From assembly GCF_003952185.1 (NCBI RefSeq), contig NZ_RXFS01000024.1:1-52883 (forward strand): DNA of 52,883 nt, given 5' to 3'. Source of the stretch: Variovorax sp. 679 (GTDB taxonomy: Bacteria; Pseudomonadota; Gammaproteobacteria; Burkholderiales; Burkholderiaceae_C). Shown here piece after piece: positions 16,455-24,288 of this stretch. The notes beneath the pieces were generated by a model that was given only the letters and a program-made list of their open reading frames with translations, had not been told where the DNA came from and did no database searches. The number at the start of each line of letters is the position of its first letter. Within the stretch, counting starts at the first letter, position 1. The position numbers and the translations under genes are program-made.

Positions 16455-17982
16455 GCAGCCGCAGCGCTTCGGCATCCGCGCGCGCCTGCTCGCGCTGCTG
16501 CTGCCAGGCATCGGCGCGCTGCTGGCGCTGGACAGCTGGAACGACTACCGCGCGCTGACCGAGTCGCTCGTGGTCGCCTACGACCAGAGCCTGCTCGAAC
16601 CGGTGCAGGCGCTGGCCAACGGCATCGTGGTCGCGAGCGACGGCAGCGTGCGCGTGCAGGAGCCGTTCTCGATCCAGGCGATGTTCGATTCCACGCGCCT
16701 GCGCTACAAGTACCTGCACGTCGGCGTACAGCGCATTCCCAAGGGCGGGACGCTGGACGTGAACTCGCCCGAGACCACGCTCATGGGCGTGCCCGGCCTG
16801 CCCCGCCCCGCGCAGCGCCCGCCCGACGGCACGCCGGTGTTCTACGACGCGGTGCACGAGCAGCACCCCGTGCGCGTGGCCGCGCTGCGGCAGACGGTGT
16901 ACGACACCGTGCACCCCGGCGTCGCCTACAGCGTGCTGATCCAGGCGGCCGAGGGCACCGGCCCGCGCACCGAGGCACAGGCCGAGACGCTGCGCCAGGA
17001 GCTGCTGCGCGACACGCGCACGGTGCTGGTGATGGCGCTGCTGGTATGGCTGGGCGTGGCCTGGACACTGCGGCCGCTGGAGCGCCTGCGCCGCTCGCTG
17101 CGCGAGCGCCCTCGCGACGACCTGACACCGCTCGACGCCGGCGGCGTGCCGCGGGAAGTCGCGCCGCTGGTCGACGCCGTCAACCACCACATCGCAGGCC
17201 ACCGGCGCATGGTGGCGGAGCAGTCGCAGTTCCTGGCCGATGCTTCTCATCAGTTGCGCACGCCGCTGAGCATCCTGTCGATCCAGGCCGGCTACGCGGT
17301 GCGCGAGACCGATCCTGCACGCATGCGCGAATCGCTGCACGCCATCGTCGCGCAACTCGCGCGCACGCGCCGCCTCAGCGAGCAGCTGCTGGCGCTGGCG
17401 CACGCAACAACAGAAAGCGAAGCCGCGCCTGCCGAGCCCCCGGTGGCCGACCTCAACGCCGTCGCGCGCGCGGTGGTGCTGCAATACCTGCCGCTCGCAC
17501 GCGAGAACGACCAGGACCTCGGCTGGGTCGATGCGCGCGGCGACGTCGGCGATGGAGACGACACCGACGGAACCGACGAAGCAGGTGAAGGAGAAGACCC
17601 ACTCGTGCTGCCCGTCGCCGCCGATGCCGCCGAGCTGCACGAGGTGCTCTCCAACCTCGTGCACAACGCCATCAAGTACACGCCGCGCGGCGGCAACATC
17701 ACGGTGACCGTGCGGCGCGAGACTGCGCATGCGATCGCCGAGGTGTGCGACAGCGGACCGGGCATCGCGCCCGATCGGCGAGAGAGCGTGTTCGAGCGCT
17801 TCCATCGCGACACCTCCGCGAGCACCGGTGCTGCACAAGGCGCGGGCCTGGGCCTGACCATCGCGCGCAGCTATGCGCGGCGCAACGGCGGCGACATCGA
17901 ACTGGCCAACGCCGACACGCCCGAGAGCCCCAACGGCGGCGGATTGCGCGCAACGCTGAGGCTGCCGCTGCGCGCCTTCTGA
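16399..17982 (+). CDS. tctE: Sensor histidine kinase, TctE-like
   Basis: 527 residues. Membrane helices near 26-44 and 207-224 bracket a periplasmic sensor domain of the 2CSK_N type (about 45-205). The HisKA box holds His284 in FLADASHQLRTPLSIL. The ATPase domain has NLVHNAIKYTPRG (N box), VCDSGPGIAPD (G1), VFERFHRD (F box) and GAGLGLTIARSY (G2). Residues 381-400 form a strongly acidic Gly/Asp/Glu insertion between the H box and N box that is not part of the usual fold. An in-frame ATG at 16405 is an equally possible start. It presumably senses citrate or related acids and phosphorylates the response regulator encoded just upstream. Confidence 0.88.
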   Translation: MPMVPQPRSTPSSPAKAAEQPQRFGIRARLLALLLPGIGALLALDSWNDYRALTESLVVAYDQSLLEPVQALANGIVVASDGSVRVQEPFSIQAMFDSTRLRYKYLHVGVQRIPKGGTLDVNSPETTLMGVPGLPRPAQRPPDGTPVFYDAVHEQHPVRVAALRQTVYDTVHPGVAYSVLIQAAEGTGPRTEAQAETLRQELLRDTRTVLVMALLVWLGVAWTLRPLERLRRSLRERPRDDLTPLDAGGVPREVAPLVDAVNHHIAGHRRMVAEQSQFLADASHQLRTPLSILSIQAGYAVRETDPARMRESLHAIVAQLARTRRLSEQLLALAHATTESEAAPAEPPVADLNAVARAVVLQYLPLARENDQDLGWVDARGDVGDGDDTDGTDEAGEGEDPLVLPVAADAAELHEVLSNLVHNAIKYTPRGGNITVTVRRETAHAIAEVCDSGPGIAPDRRESVFERFHRDTSASTGAAQGAGLGLTIARSYARRNGGDIELANADTPESPNGGGLRATLRLPLRAF

Positions 17983-18020
17983 GAAGCGCGTTTTTGCGAG
18001 GGTTTCACCGGATGGGCCGG

Positions 18021-18036
18021 TACGTGATTACACGTA
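18021..18036. promoter_or_regulatory. 16-bp inverted repeat upstream of tctB
   Basis: TACGTG-ATTA-CACGTA is a perfect palindrome with a 4-base spacer, 61 bases ahead of a -10-like TAGACT. A short GGCTC-GCC-GAGCC hairpin follows at 18043-18055. It is a candidate binding site for the TctD-like regulator or another factor; OmpR-family regulators more often use direct repeats. Confidence 0.45.
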
Positions 18037-18096
18037 TTTTGCGGCTCGCCGAGCCATTTGCACCCGTTGCGAAAGGCGATTGAAAGTCTCGATTCC

Positions 18097-18102
18097 TAGA
18101 CT
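18097..18102 (+). promoter_or_regulatory. Candidate -10 for the tctB-tctA operon
   Basis: TAGACT lies 27 bases before ATG 18130, and a strong GAAGGAG Shine-Dalgarno lies between them. There is no good -35 at 17 bases, which suits an activator-dependent promoter. The same hexamer, or TAGAGT, occurs ahead of several other operons in this window. Confidence 0.4.
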
Positions 18103-18129
18103 GCGCTCCTTCCAATCGAAGGAGACTCA

Positions 18130-18660
18130 ATGCAGCACCAGCTCGGTGAAGATCCGGCCTCGCACGCGCTTCGGCCCGCTTCAAGATTCAAGAAGGATTA
18201 CTACGGCGGCGCACTGCTGATCGTCATCGGACTGGCCGCCGTCTACGCCGGCATCGGCTATCGCGTTGGCGAACTCGCGCACATGGGACCGGGCTTCTTC
18301 CCGGTCGCGCTCGGCGCGCTTCTGGCGCTCACGGGGCTGCTGATCGCGGTGTCCGCGCGCGGCGACAAGACCAGCGACGGCCCGAGCGAGGAAGCCGCCT
18401 CGCATGGCCACCCGGGCGGCATGCCCGACCTGCGCGGCTGCATCTGCATCGTGCTCGGCATCCTCGCGTTCCTGCTCTTCGGCGAATACGGAGGCCTGCT
18501 GCCTGCGACCTTCGCCATCGTGTTCATCTCGGCGCTCGGCGACCGCGACAACACGCTGACCGAAGCGCTGCTGCTCTCGCTCGCGATGTGCTTCATCGCG
18601 GTGGTGGTCTTCTGGTGGGCGCTGAAGCTGCAGCTGCCCCTGTTCCAGTGGGGAGGCTGA
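18130..18660 (+). CDS. tctB: Tripartite tricarboxylate transporter small membrane subunit TctB
   Basis: 176 residues with four predicted membrane helices: DYYGGALLIVIGLAAVYAGI, the MGPGFFPVALGALLALTGLL block, a helix around 105-120 and a pair near 120-175. The MGPGFFP motif is characteristic of TctB. A cytoplasmic loop rich in Asp, Ser, Glu and His (about 78-98) separates the second and third helices. TctB and TctA form the Na+- or H+-driven permease that takes substrate from a periplasmic TctC protein. A clear GAAGGAG precedes the ATG, and tctA starts four bases after the stop. No tctC is adjacent. Confidence 0.88.
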   Translation: MQHQLGEDPASHALRPASRFKKDYYGGALLIVIGLAAVYAGIGYRVGELAHMGPGFFPVALGALLALTGLLIAVSARGDKTSDGPSEEAASHGHPGGMPDLRGCICIVLGILAFLLFGEYGGLLPATFAIVFISALGDRDNTLTEALLLSLAMCFIAVVVFWWALKLQLPLFQWGG

Positions 18661-18664
18661 AGCC

Positions 18665-20233
18665 ATGATCGGTCAATCGCTCCACGACCTCTGGTTCGGC
18701 TTCGGCGTGGCCTTCCAGGGCTCGAACCTGATGTGGTCCTTCTTCGGCGTGCTGGTGGGCAACCTGATCGGCGTGCTGCCGGGCATGGGCGCGCTGCAGG
18801 CCATCTCGATCCTGCTGCCGCTCACCTACGTGATGCACCCGGTGCCCGCCATCCTGATGCTGGCCGGCATCTTCTACGGCTCGCAGTACGGCGGTGCCAT
18901 CGGCGCCATCCTGATGAACATGCCCTCGCACCCGCCGCACGCGGTGACCTGTCTCGACGGGTACCCGATGACCAAGCAGGGCAAGGGAGGCGTCGCGCTC
19001 GGGGTGACGATGATCGCCTCGTTCCTCGCGGCGTCGGTCGGCATCATCGTGATGATCTTCGCCTCGCCGCTCCTGGTGCAGATCGCGTTCAAGTTCGGCC
19101 CGACGGAGATCTTCTCGATCATGCTGCTGGGCCTGCTCGCCGGCTCCACCATGTCGCGCGGCTCGCCGCTCAAGGGCGTGGCGATGACGCTGTTCGGCCT
19201 GCTGTGCGGCGTGGTCGGCACCGACGTGAACAGCGGCAGCTTCCGCTTCGCCTTCGGCCTGCCAGAGCTGAGCGACGGCCTCGAGCTGGTCGCGATCTCG
19301 ATGGGCCTGTTCGGCGTGGCCGACTTCCTGCTCAACGTGAACCGCATGAAGACCATCGGCGACACCGGCACGCTCAAGCTCAGCGACATGCGCCCGAGCA
19401 AGGAAGAGCTCAAGCGCGCGTTCCCCGCGATGATCCGCGGCACCATCGTCGGCACGGTGTTCGGCGCGATGCCGGGCACGGGTCCGACCATCACCACCTT
19501 CATCGCCTACGCGCTGGAGCGCAAGGTGTCTAAGACGCCGAACAAGTTCGGCACCGGCATGATCGAAGGCGTGGCCGGCCCCGAGGCCTCGGCGCACTCG
19601 AAGACGCAGGTCGACTTCATCCCGACGATGAGCCTGGGCATCCCGGGCGACGCGGTGATGGCGCTGATCCTCGGCGCGCTGCTGATCCAGGGCATCCAGC
19701 CCGGCCCGCAGCTCATCACCGAGCATCCGGACATCTTCTGGGGCCTGATCGCCTCGTTCTGGATCGGCAACGTGATCCTCGTCATCCTGAACGTGCCGTT
19801 GATCGGCGTGTGGGTGAAGCTCTTGAAGGTGCCCTACAAGTACCTGTTCCCGGCCGCGATGTTCTTCATTGCAACCGGCGTGTACAGCACGCAGAACAGC
19901 CTGTTCCAGATCTGGGAAGTGCTGGTGTTCGGCATCGTCGGCGCGGTGCTGATGACGCTGGAGTTCTCGGTCGCGCCGATCCTGCTGGGCTTCGTGCTCG
20001 GGCCGATGGTCGAGGAGAACTTCCGCCGCGCGCTGCTGCTGTCGCGCGGAGACATGTCGGTGTTCGTGACGCGGCCGATCAGCGGCACCTTCATCGGGCT
20101 GTGCGTGCTGCTGCTGCTGGGCGTGGGCTACTCCGCGTGGCGCGGCCGCGGCGGGCGCAAGAGCGTGGTCGAGTTGCCGAAAGCGCCGCCGGGCGCATCG
20201 CCGTCGGAGACGGTGGCGATCGGCAACGAGTAA
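18665..20233 (+). CDS. tctA: Tripartite tricarboxylate transporter large membrane subunit TctA
   Basis: 522 residues, normal length, with about ten to twelve membrane helices. Diagnostic blocks are VGNLIGVLPGMGALQAISILLP near the N-terminus, IFYGSQYGGAIGAILMNMPSHP, GAMPGTGPTITTFIAYALE and FIPTMSLGIPGDAVMALILGAL. These repeated Gly/Pro-rich motifs line the transport path in the family. It forms the main permease with TctB. A strong terminator follows 10 bases after the stop. The substrate (citrate or another di/tricarboxylate) is inferred from family and from the adjacent TctDE-type regulators. Confidence 0.94.
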   Translation: MIGQSLHDLWFGFGVAFQGSNLMWSFFGVLVGNLIGVLPGMGALQAISILLPLTYVMHPVPAILMLAGIFYGSQYGGAIGAILMNMPSHPPHAVTCLDGYPMTKQGKGGVALGVTMIASFLAASVGIIVMIFASPLLVQIAFKFGPTEIFSIMLLGLLAGSTMSRGSPLKGVAMTLFGLLCGVVGTDVNSGSFRFAFGLPELSDGLELVAISMGLFGVADFLLNVNRMKTIGDTGTLKLSDMRPSKEELKRAFPAMIRGTIVGTVFGAMPGTGPTITTFIAYALERKVSKTPNKFGTGMIEGVAGPEASAHSKTQVDFIPTMSLGIPGDAVMALILGALLIQGIQPGPQLITEHPDIFWGLIASFWIGNVILVILNVPLIGVWVKLLKVPYKYLFPAAMFFIATGVYSTQNSLFQIWEVLVFGIVGAVLMTLEFSVAPILLGFVLGPMVEENFRRALLLSRGDMSVFVTRPISGTFIGLCVLLLLGVGYSAWRGRGGRKSVVELPKAPPGASPSETVAIGNE

Positions 20234-20243
20234 CTGCAGAAAC

Positions 20244-20273
20244 AAAAAGGGCCCGATACGTCGGGCCCTTTTT
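20244..20273. terminator. Bidirectional rho-independent terminator between tctA and pirin
   Basis: A 13-bp perfect stem (AAAAAGGGCCCGA with TCGGGCCCTTTTT) closes on a TACG loop. The A-run on one side and T-run on the other make it work for both the plus-strand tctA and the convergent minus-strand pirin gene. Confidence 0.92.
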
Positions 20274-20295
20274 CATTGGTGCTTCAGTTTCAGCT

Positions 20296-21219
20296 TCAAG
20301 CCGGCCTGGTACCCGTGTCAGGCTCGCGCACGCCGAAGGGCTTGCCCGGCAGCGGAATGAACTCAGTCTCGCCCGGCACGTGGCCCATGCGCTGGGCGGC
20401 CCAGTCGTCGCCAGCCTCGAGGATGCGCTCGCGCCGGCTCGACACGAAGTTCCAGGTGATGTAGCGCGGGCCATCGAGCGGCTCGCCGCCAATCACCATC
20501 AGGCGCACGGCGGTGTCCGACGTGAGCACCGCGCCCTGCCCGTCGGGCAGCACGGCCATGGTGTGCGCCTCGACCGGCTCGCCATTGACGCGCGCGTCGG
20601 CATCGACGGCGTAGACAGCCAGCTCGGGTGCAAGCGCAGGCAGTTCGAAGCGCCCTCCCGCTGGCAAGGCGATGTCGAGATACACGGTCTGCGAGAGCGT
20701 CTTCACCGGCGAGCGAACGCCGAAGGCTTCGCCCACCAGCACGCGCACTGCCGTGCCCTGCTCCACCAGCTCGGGAATCGCGTCGGCCGGCGTGTGCTCG
20801 AAGCTCGGTTCGACTTCTTCATGCGCCTGCGGCAGCGCGGCCCACAGCTGCAGGCCGTGGTTCACGTAGGTGTCGGCCTTCAGGCGCTCGGGCTTGCGCT
20901 CGGAGTGCACGATGCCGCGCCCGGCGGTCATCCAGTTGATGGCACCCGGCAGGATCTCCTGCACGCTGCCGAGGCTGTCGCGATGCATCATCGCGCCCTT
21001 GAAGAGATAGGTGACCGTCGAGAGGCCGATATGCGGATGCGGCCGCACATCGTGTTCGGTGCCCGGCTGCTCGGTGGCCGGGCCGAAATGGTCGAAGAAC
21101 ACGAAGGGGCCGACCGAGCGGCGCTGCGCCGCGGGCAGCAGGCGCCGCACCTTGAAGCCACCGCCGAGGTCCTTGTCGTGCGGCTTGAGCAGTTGAGTCT
21201 CGGGGGTGGCGTCGGTCAT
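20296..21219 (-). CDS. Pirin family protein (bicupin)
   Basis: 307 residues. The N-terminal cupin carries the metal motif: FFDHFGP, then DVRPHPHIGLSTVTYLFKG with HxH, a later Glu in SVQEILPG and His in GRGIVHSER. The C-terminal cupin (about 180-260) is less conserved. Bacterial pirins bind Fe(II); some cleave quercetin and others regulate central metabolism or respond to oxidative stress. It is last in a four-gene minus-strand set with a flavodoxin-like protein, DoxX and a second pirin. No single substrate can be given. Confidence 0.88.
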   Translation of the reverse strand: MTDATPETQLLKPHDKDLGGGFKVRRLLPAAQRRSVGPFVFFDHFGPATEQPGTEHDVRPHPHIGLSTVTYLFKGAMMHRDSLGSVQEILPGAINWMTAGRGIVHSERKPERLKADTYVNHGLQLWAALPQAHEEVEPSFEHTPADAIPELVEQGTAVRVLVGEAFGVRSPVKTLSQTVYLDIALPAGGRFELPALAPELAVYAVDADARVNGEPVEAHTMAVLPDGQGAVLTSDTAVRLMVIGGEPLDGPRYITWNFVSSRRERILEAGDDWAAQRMGHVPGETEFIPLPGKPFGVREPDTGTRPA

Positions 21220-21253
21220 CGTGTTTCTCCGTGGGTGGCGAGGTGCCGGTCAG

Positions 21254-21805
21254 TTATCCGCGTGATCTTGCCACTGCCGCGACGCGCTCGCCGAAGGCGC
21301 GGGCGGTGTCGAAGTCGCCCTTCTGCATTTCTGCGGGGCTGGCGTCGGACGGCGACTGCGTCAGCAGGCCACCGTAGCCGCCCACGTAGTTCAGCGCGTC
21401 GCGCGTGGCGGCCTTGCTGTTGCTCGGAAGAATGCCCATGCTGACCCAGATGCCGCTGTGCTGCATCGCGAGCGTCCACAGGTAGGTCATGGTCGTGACC
21501 TTGTCGCCGTTCATGGTGGCGCTGTTGGTGAAGCCGGCGAAGAGCTTGTCCTTCCAGCCCTGCGTGTACCAGACCTTCGACGACGCATCGGCGAACTTCT
21601 TGAACTGCCAGCTCACGCCGCCCATGTAGGTCGGCGAGCCGAGGATGATCGCGTCGGCCGCGGCCAGCAGCTCCCAGCCGCCTTCGGGCAGGTTGCCGTC
21701 CGCGTCGATGGCGAGCAGCTGCGCGCCCGCGCCGTCCGCCACGGTTTGCGCCACGCGCTGGGTGTGGCCGTAGCCGGAATGGAAGACGACGACGATGTTT
21801 GCCAT
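21254..21805 (-). CDS. Flavodoxin-fold FMN-dependent NAD(P)H:quinone oxidoreductase-like protein
   Basis: 183 residues. VVFHSGYGHTQRVAQTVADGA is the FMN phosphate loop, and ADAIILGSPTYMGGVSWQFKKFAD is the second flavin-binding stretch. GWKDKLFAGFTNSATMNGDK and GYGGLLTQSP complete the fold. It resembles WrbA and the flavodoxin/NQO families but lacks some WrbA landmarks and is slightly short, so I do not assign the symbol. Such enzymes reduce quinones by two electrons, avoiding semiquinone radicals. It lies 29 bases after doxX and 34 before pirin. Confidence 0.85.
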   Translation of the reverse strand: MANIVVVFHSGYGHTQRVAQTVADGAGAQLLAIDADGNLPEGGWELLAAADAIILGSPTYMGGVSWQFKKFADASSKVWYTQGWKDKLFAGFTNSATMNGDKVTTMTYLWTLAMQHSGIWVSMGILPSNSKAATRDALNYVGGYGGLLTQSPSDASPAEMQKGDFDTARAFGERVAAVARSRG

Positions 21806-21834
21806 GTTTCGGTGCTCCTGGTGATTGAGGGTGA

Positions 21835-22236
21835 TCAGCGCTTGTCGATGCTGAAACGGCCAGCGCCGAAGGCAGCAAACGAGAGCAGGCCGCCGGCAAT
21901 GGCCATGTTCTTGAAGAACTGGATGTTCTGCGTCGCATCGGCCCAGAACTTGTGGAAGAACAACGCCGTCGCGACCGTGAAGATGGCCATGATCAGGGAC
22001 ACCAAGCGCGTCTTGAAGCCGACCAGCAGCGCGATGCCGAGGCCGAGCTCAACGACGATGGCGATCACCGCCGCGATCTCCGGCAGCGGCAGGCCTGCGC
22101 TGGTGATGTAGCCGACGGTGCCCGAAAAGCCCATGAGCTTGCCGAAGCCGGCGGGAATGAACAGCGTGGCGACCAGGATGCGACCGATCAGGGCCTGCAG
22201 GTCTTGTGCCGAATTGGGGGTGGTTGTAGTTGCCAT
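21835..22236 (-). CDS. DoxX family membrane protein
   Basis: 133 residues with four predicted membrane helices. Family blocks are IGRILVATLFIPAGFGKLMGFSG, the helix containing IAAVIAIVVELGLGIALLVG and a late NIQFFKNMAIAGGLL region. DoxX-family proteins are small inner-membrane proteins linked to quinone or thiosulfate redox chemistry and oxidative stress; exact function varies. ATG 22236 has AGGAG about 12 bases upstream. An intrinsic terminator lies between it and the upstream pirin gene, so it may have its own promoter or be expressed by partial readthrough. Confidence 0.88.
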   Translation of the reverse strand: MATTTTPNSAQDLQALIGRILVATLFIPAGFGKLMGFSGTVGYITSAGLPLPEIAAVIAIVVELGLGIALLVGFKTRLVSLIMAIFTVATALFFHKFWADATQNIQFFKNMAIAGGLLSFAAFGAGRFSIDKR

Positions 22237-22282
22237 GATTGAAAAACTCCTCGGTTGTTGAAATAGAAAAGAAAAGGGGAAG

Positions 22283-22309
22283 AAAAAAGCCGGGCGACAA
22301 GCGCCCGGC
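22283..22309 (-). terminator. Intrinsic terminator inside the pirin-doxX gap
   Basis: On the minus strand GCCGGGCG pairs with CGCCCGGC around a 5-base loop and is followed directly by TTTTTTCTT. It lies just after the stop of the first pirin gene (22320) and before doxX, so it should cut transcription within this gene set. Confidence 0.8.
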
Positions 22310-22319
22310 AAGGGGGAAC

Positions 22320-23021
22320 TCAGGCGGCCAGGTCGAACACCAGCACTTCGGCGTCCTTGCCGGCGCCCAGCGTCACCTGCGACTCGCCTTCGAGCATCGC
22401 GGCGTCGCCGCCCACGAGCTTCTGGCCGTTCACTTCGAGCTCGCCGCGCACCAGGTGCACGTAGCTCTTGCGCTTCGGGTCGAGCGCCAGGCTGGCCTTT
22501 TCATCGCCGTCGAACAGGCCTGCGTACAGGCTGGCGTCGGCATTCACCTTCACCGAGCCTTCGCTGCCGTCGGGCGATGCCACCAGGCGCAGCTTGCCGC
22601 GCTTCTCGGCGTCGCTGAACTGCTTCTGCTCGTAGCCCGGCTCGATGCCGCGCACGTTCGGCAGGATCCAGATCTGCAGGAAGTGCGTGGTCTGGTCGGC
22701 CTTGTGGTTGAACTCGCTGTGCATCACGCCGCGTCCCGCGCTCATGCGCTGCACGTCGCCGGGCGGAATGCTTTCCACGTTGCCCATGCTGTCCTTGTGC
22801 GCCAGCTCGCCCGAAAGCACGTAGCTGATGATCTCCATGTCCTTGTGGCCGTGGGTGCCGAAGCCGGCGCCCGCCGCCACGCGGTCTTCGTTGATCACGC
22901 GCAGGTTGCCGAAGCCCATGTGGGCCGGGTCGTAGTAGTTGGCGAATGAAAAGCTGTGGAACGAGCGCAGCCAGCCATGGTCGGCATAACCGCGTTCCTG
23001 TGATTTACGGACTTGCAACAT
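22320..23021 (-). CDS. Pirin family protein (YhaK-like, quercetin dioxygenase type)
   Basis: 233 residues. MLQVRKSQERGYADHGWLRS opens the protein, followed by HSFSFANYYDPAHMGFGNLRVINED. The cupin metal site is GTHGHKDMEIISYVL with His-x-His and Glu, then GVMHSEFN. This subclass resembles E. coli YhaK/YhhW, which have quercetinase activity or sense redox state. ATG 23021 has AAGGAG seven bases before it. It is the first gene of the minus-strand set and is divergent from a LysR gene 162 bases away, which probably controls it. Confidence 0.9.
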   Translation of the reverse strand: MLQVRKSQERGYADHGWLRSFHSFSFANYYDPAHMGFGNLRVINEDRVAAGAGFGTHGHKDMEIISYVLSGELAHKDSMGNVESIPPGDVQRMSAGRGVMHSEFNHKADQTTHFLQIWILPNVRGIEPGYEQKQFSDAEKRGKLRLVASPDGSEGSVKVNADASLYAGLFDGDEKASLALDPKRKSYVHLVRGELEVNGQKLVGGDAAMLEGESQVTLGAGKDAEVLVFDLAA

Positions 23022-23142
23022 CGTCTTGCTCCTTCTGCCCTGCCCCGATTGGGGGGTGTTCGGGCTTTTTCGTATGCCGCGCCGGATGCGCAGCGGATGT
23101 GAAGAATTTTGGGCCGACGCCCCCTTCGGAAAGACGCCGCGG

Positions 23143-23169
23143 TTTGATGGCACCATTCAAATATTTTGA
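23143..23169. promoter_or_regulatory. Array of TTTGA/TCAAA half-sites between pirin and LysR genes
   Basis: TTTGA (23143-23147), TCAAA (23157-23161) and TTTGA (23165-23169) form two overlapping inverted repeats, one with a 9-base and one with a 3-base spacer. The 9-base pair resembles a LysR-type box. It lies between the divergent starts at 23021 and 23184, nearer the regulator, as for an autoregulated LysR system. Confidence 0.5.
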
Positions 23170-23183
23170 TCAATGGAGCCGCC

Positions 23184-24137
23184 ATGCCCAGCCCCAGAGA
23201 CGTGCTGACCCCCGACGCCCTTGCCATGCTCCAGACCGTGGCCGCCGCGGGCAGCTTTGCCGCCGCCGCGCGCGAGCTGAACCTCGTGCCCAGCGCGCTG
23301 AGCTACCGGGTGCGCCAGATCGAGGACGCGCTCGACGTGCTGCTGTTCGACCGCAGCGCCCGCCAGGCCCGGCTGACCGAAGCCGGCGCCGAGCTGCTGC
23401 GCGAGGCCGACCGGCTGCTCAACGAGATCGACGCGGTGGCCAACCGCGTCAAGCGCGTGGCCACCGGCTGGGAGCCGATGCTGACCATCGCGGTCGACAG
23501 CGTGATCGCGCGCGACCCGCTGCTGGACCTGGCCTGCGCCTTCTTCGCGCTGGAGCCGCCCACGCGGCTGAAGCTGCGCGACGAGACCCTGCTGGGCACC
23601 ATCGAGGCGCTGACCAGCGGCGAGGCCGACCTTGCCATCGGCGCGGTGCTCGATGCGGCGAGCCTGGCGCTCACCGCCACGGGCATCCGCACCCGGCCGA
23701 TCGGCGAACTGCGCTTCGTCTACGCGGTGGCGCCGCACCATCCGCTGGCGCGCCTGCCCCAGCCGCTGAGCGACGCGGTAATGCGGCAGCACCGCGCGGT
23801 GGCGGCGGCCGATTCGGCGCGCCACGGGCCGAGCATGACGGTGAACCTGATGGGCGGGCAGGACGTGCTCACCGTGCCGAGCATGCAGGCCAAGATCGCG
23901 GCGCAACTGCACGGGCTGGGCGGAGGCTTCCTGCCCGACCCGATGGCCCGGCCGTACATCGAGGCCGGGCACCTGGTCGAGCTGAAGACCGAGCGCAAGC
24001 CGCCGATGGGAACGATGCACTGCGCGTGGCGCGTGCGCAGCGCCGGAAAGCCCGGGCGCGCACTCGAATGGTGGCTGGAACAGTTCGAGCACGAAGGCAC
24101 GCGGCGCGCGCTGCTCGAACGGCATCGGGGCCGGTAG
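23184..24137 (+). CDS. LysR-family transcriptional regulator
   Basis: 317 residues. The N-terminal winged helix (about 10-70) reads TPDALAMLQTVAAAGSFAAAARELNLVPSALSYRVRQIE, a typical LysR DNA-binding helix. The effector domain follows (about 95-300). I chose ATG 23184 because GGAG sits five bases ahead; a TTG at 23166 would lengthen it by six residues. It is divergent from the pirin/DoxX/flavodoxin genes and probably activates them in response to a redox-active or electrophilic compound; this role is inferred from gene arrangement. Confidence 0.9.
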   Translation: MPSPRDVLTPDALAMLQTVAAAGSFAAAARELNLVPSALSYRVRQIEDALDVLLFDRSARQARLTEAGAELLREADRLLNEIDAVANRVKRVATGWEPMLTIAVDSVIARDPLLDLACAFFALEPPTRLKLRDETLLGTIEALTSGEADLAIGAVLDAASLALTATGIRTRPIGELRFVYAVAPHHPLARLPQPLSDAVMRQHRAVAAADSARHGPSMTVNLMGGQDVLTVPSMQAKIAAQLHGLGGGFLPDPMARPYIEAGHLVELKTERKPPMGTMHCAWRVRSAGKPGRALEWWLEQFEHEGTRRALLERHRGR

Positions 24138-24237
24138 GAGGCCGATGCGAGACCGACGAAGAGCTGACCAGTATTGCCGAGGATCGCGCGGCGCCGCTAA
24201 GGGTGTGCCCTCAGGCGGAGCCGCTGCCGGACCGATG

Positions 24238-24243
24238 TAGAGT
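24238..24243 (+). promoter_or_regulatory. Candidate -10 for the FAD oxidoreductase gene
   Basis: TAGAGT is 45 bases before ATG 24289 in the 151-base gap after the LysR gene. The rest of the gap shows no other clear signal. Support is limited to similarity with TAGACT/TAGAGT ahead of other genes here. Confidence 0.25.
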
Positions 24244-24288
24244 GCAGACACATCCATCCGCATTCCATCCAGAAGAAAAGAGTCCGAC

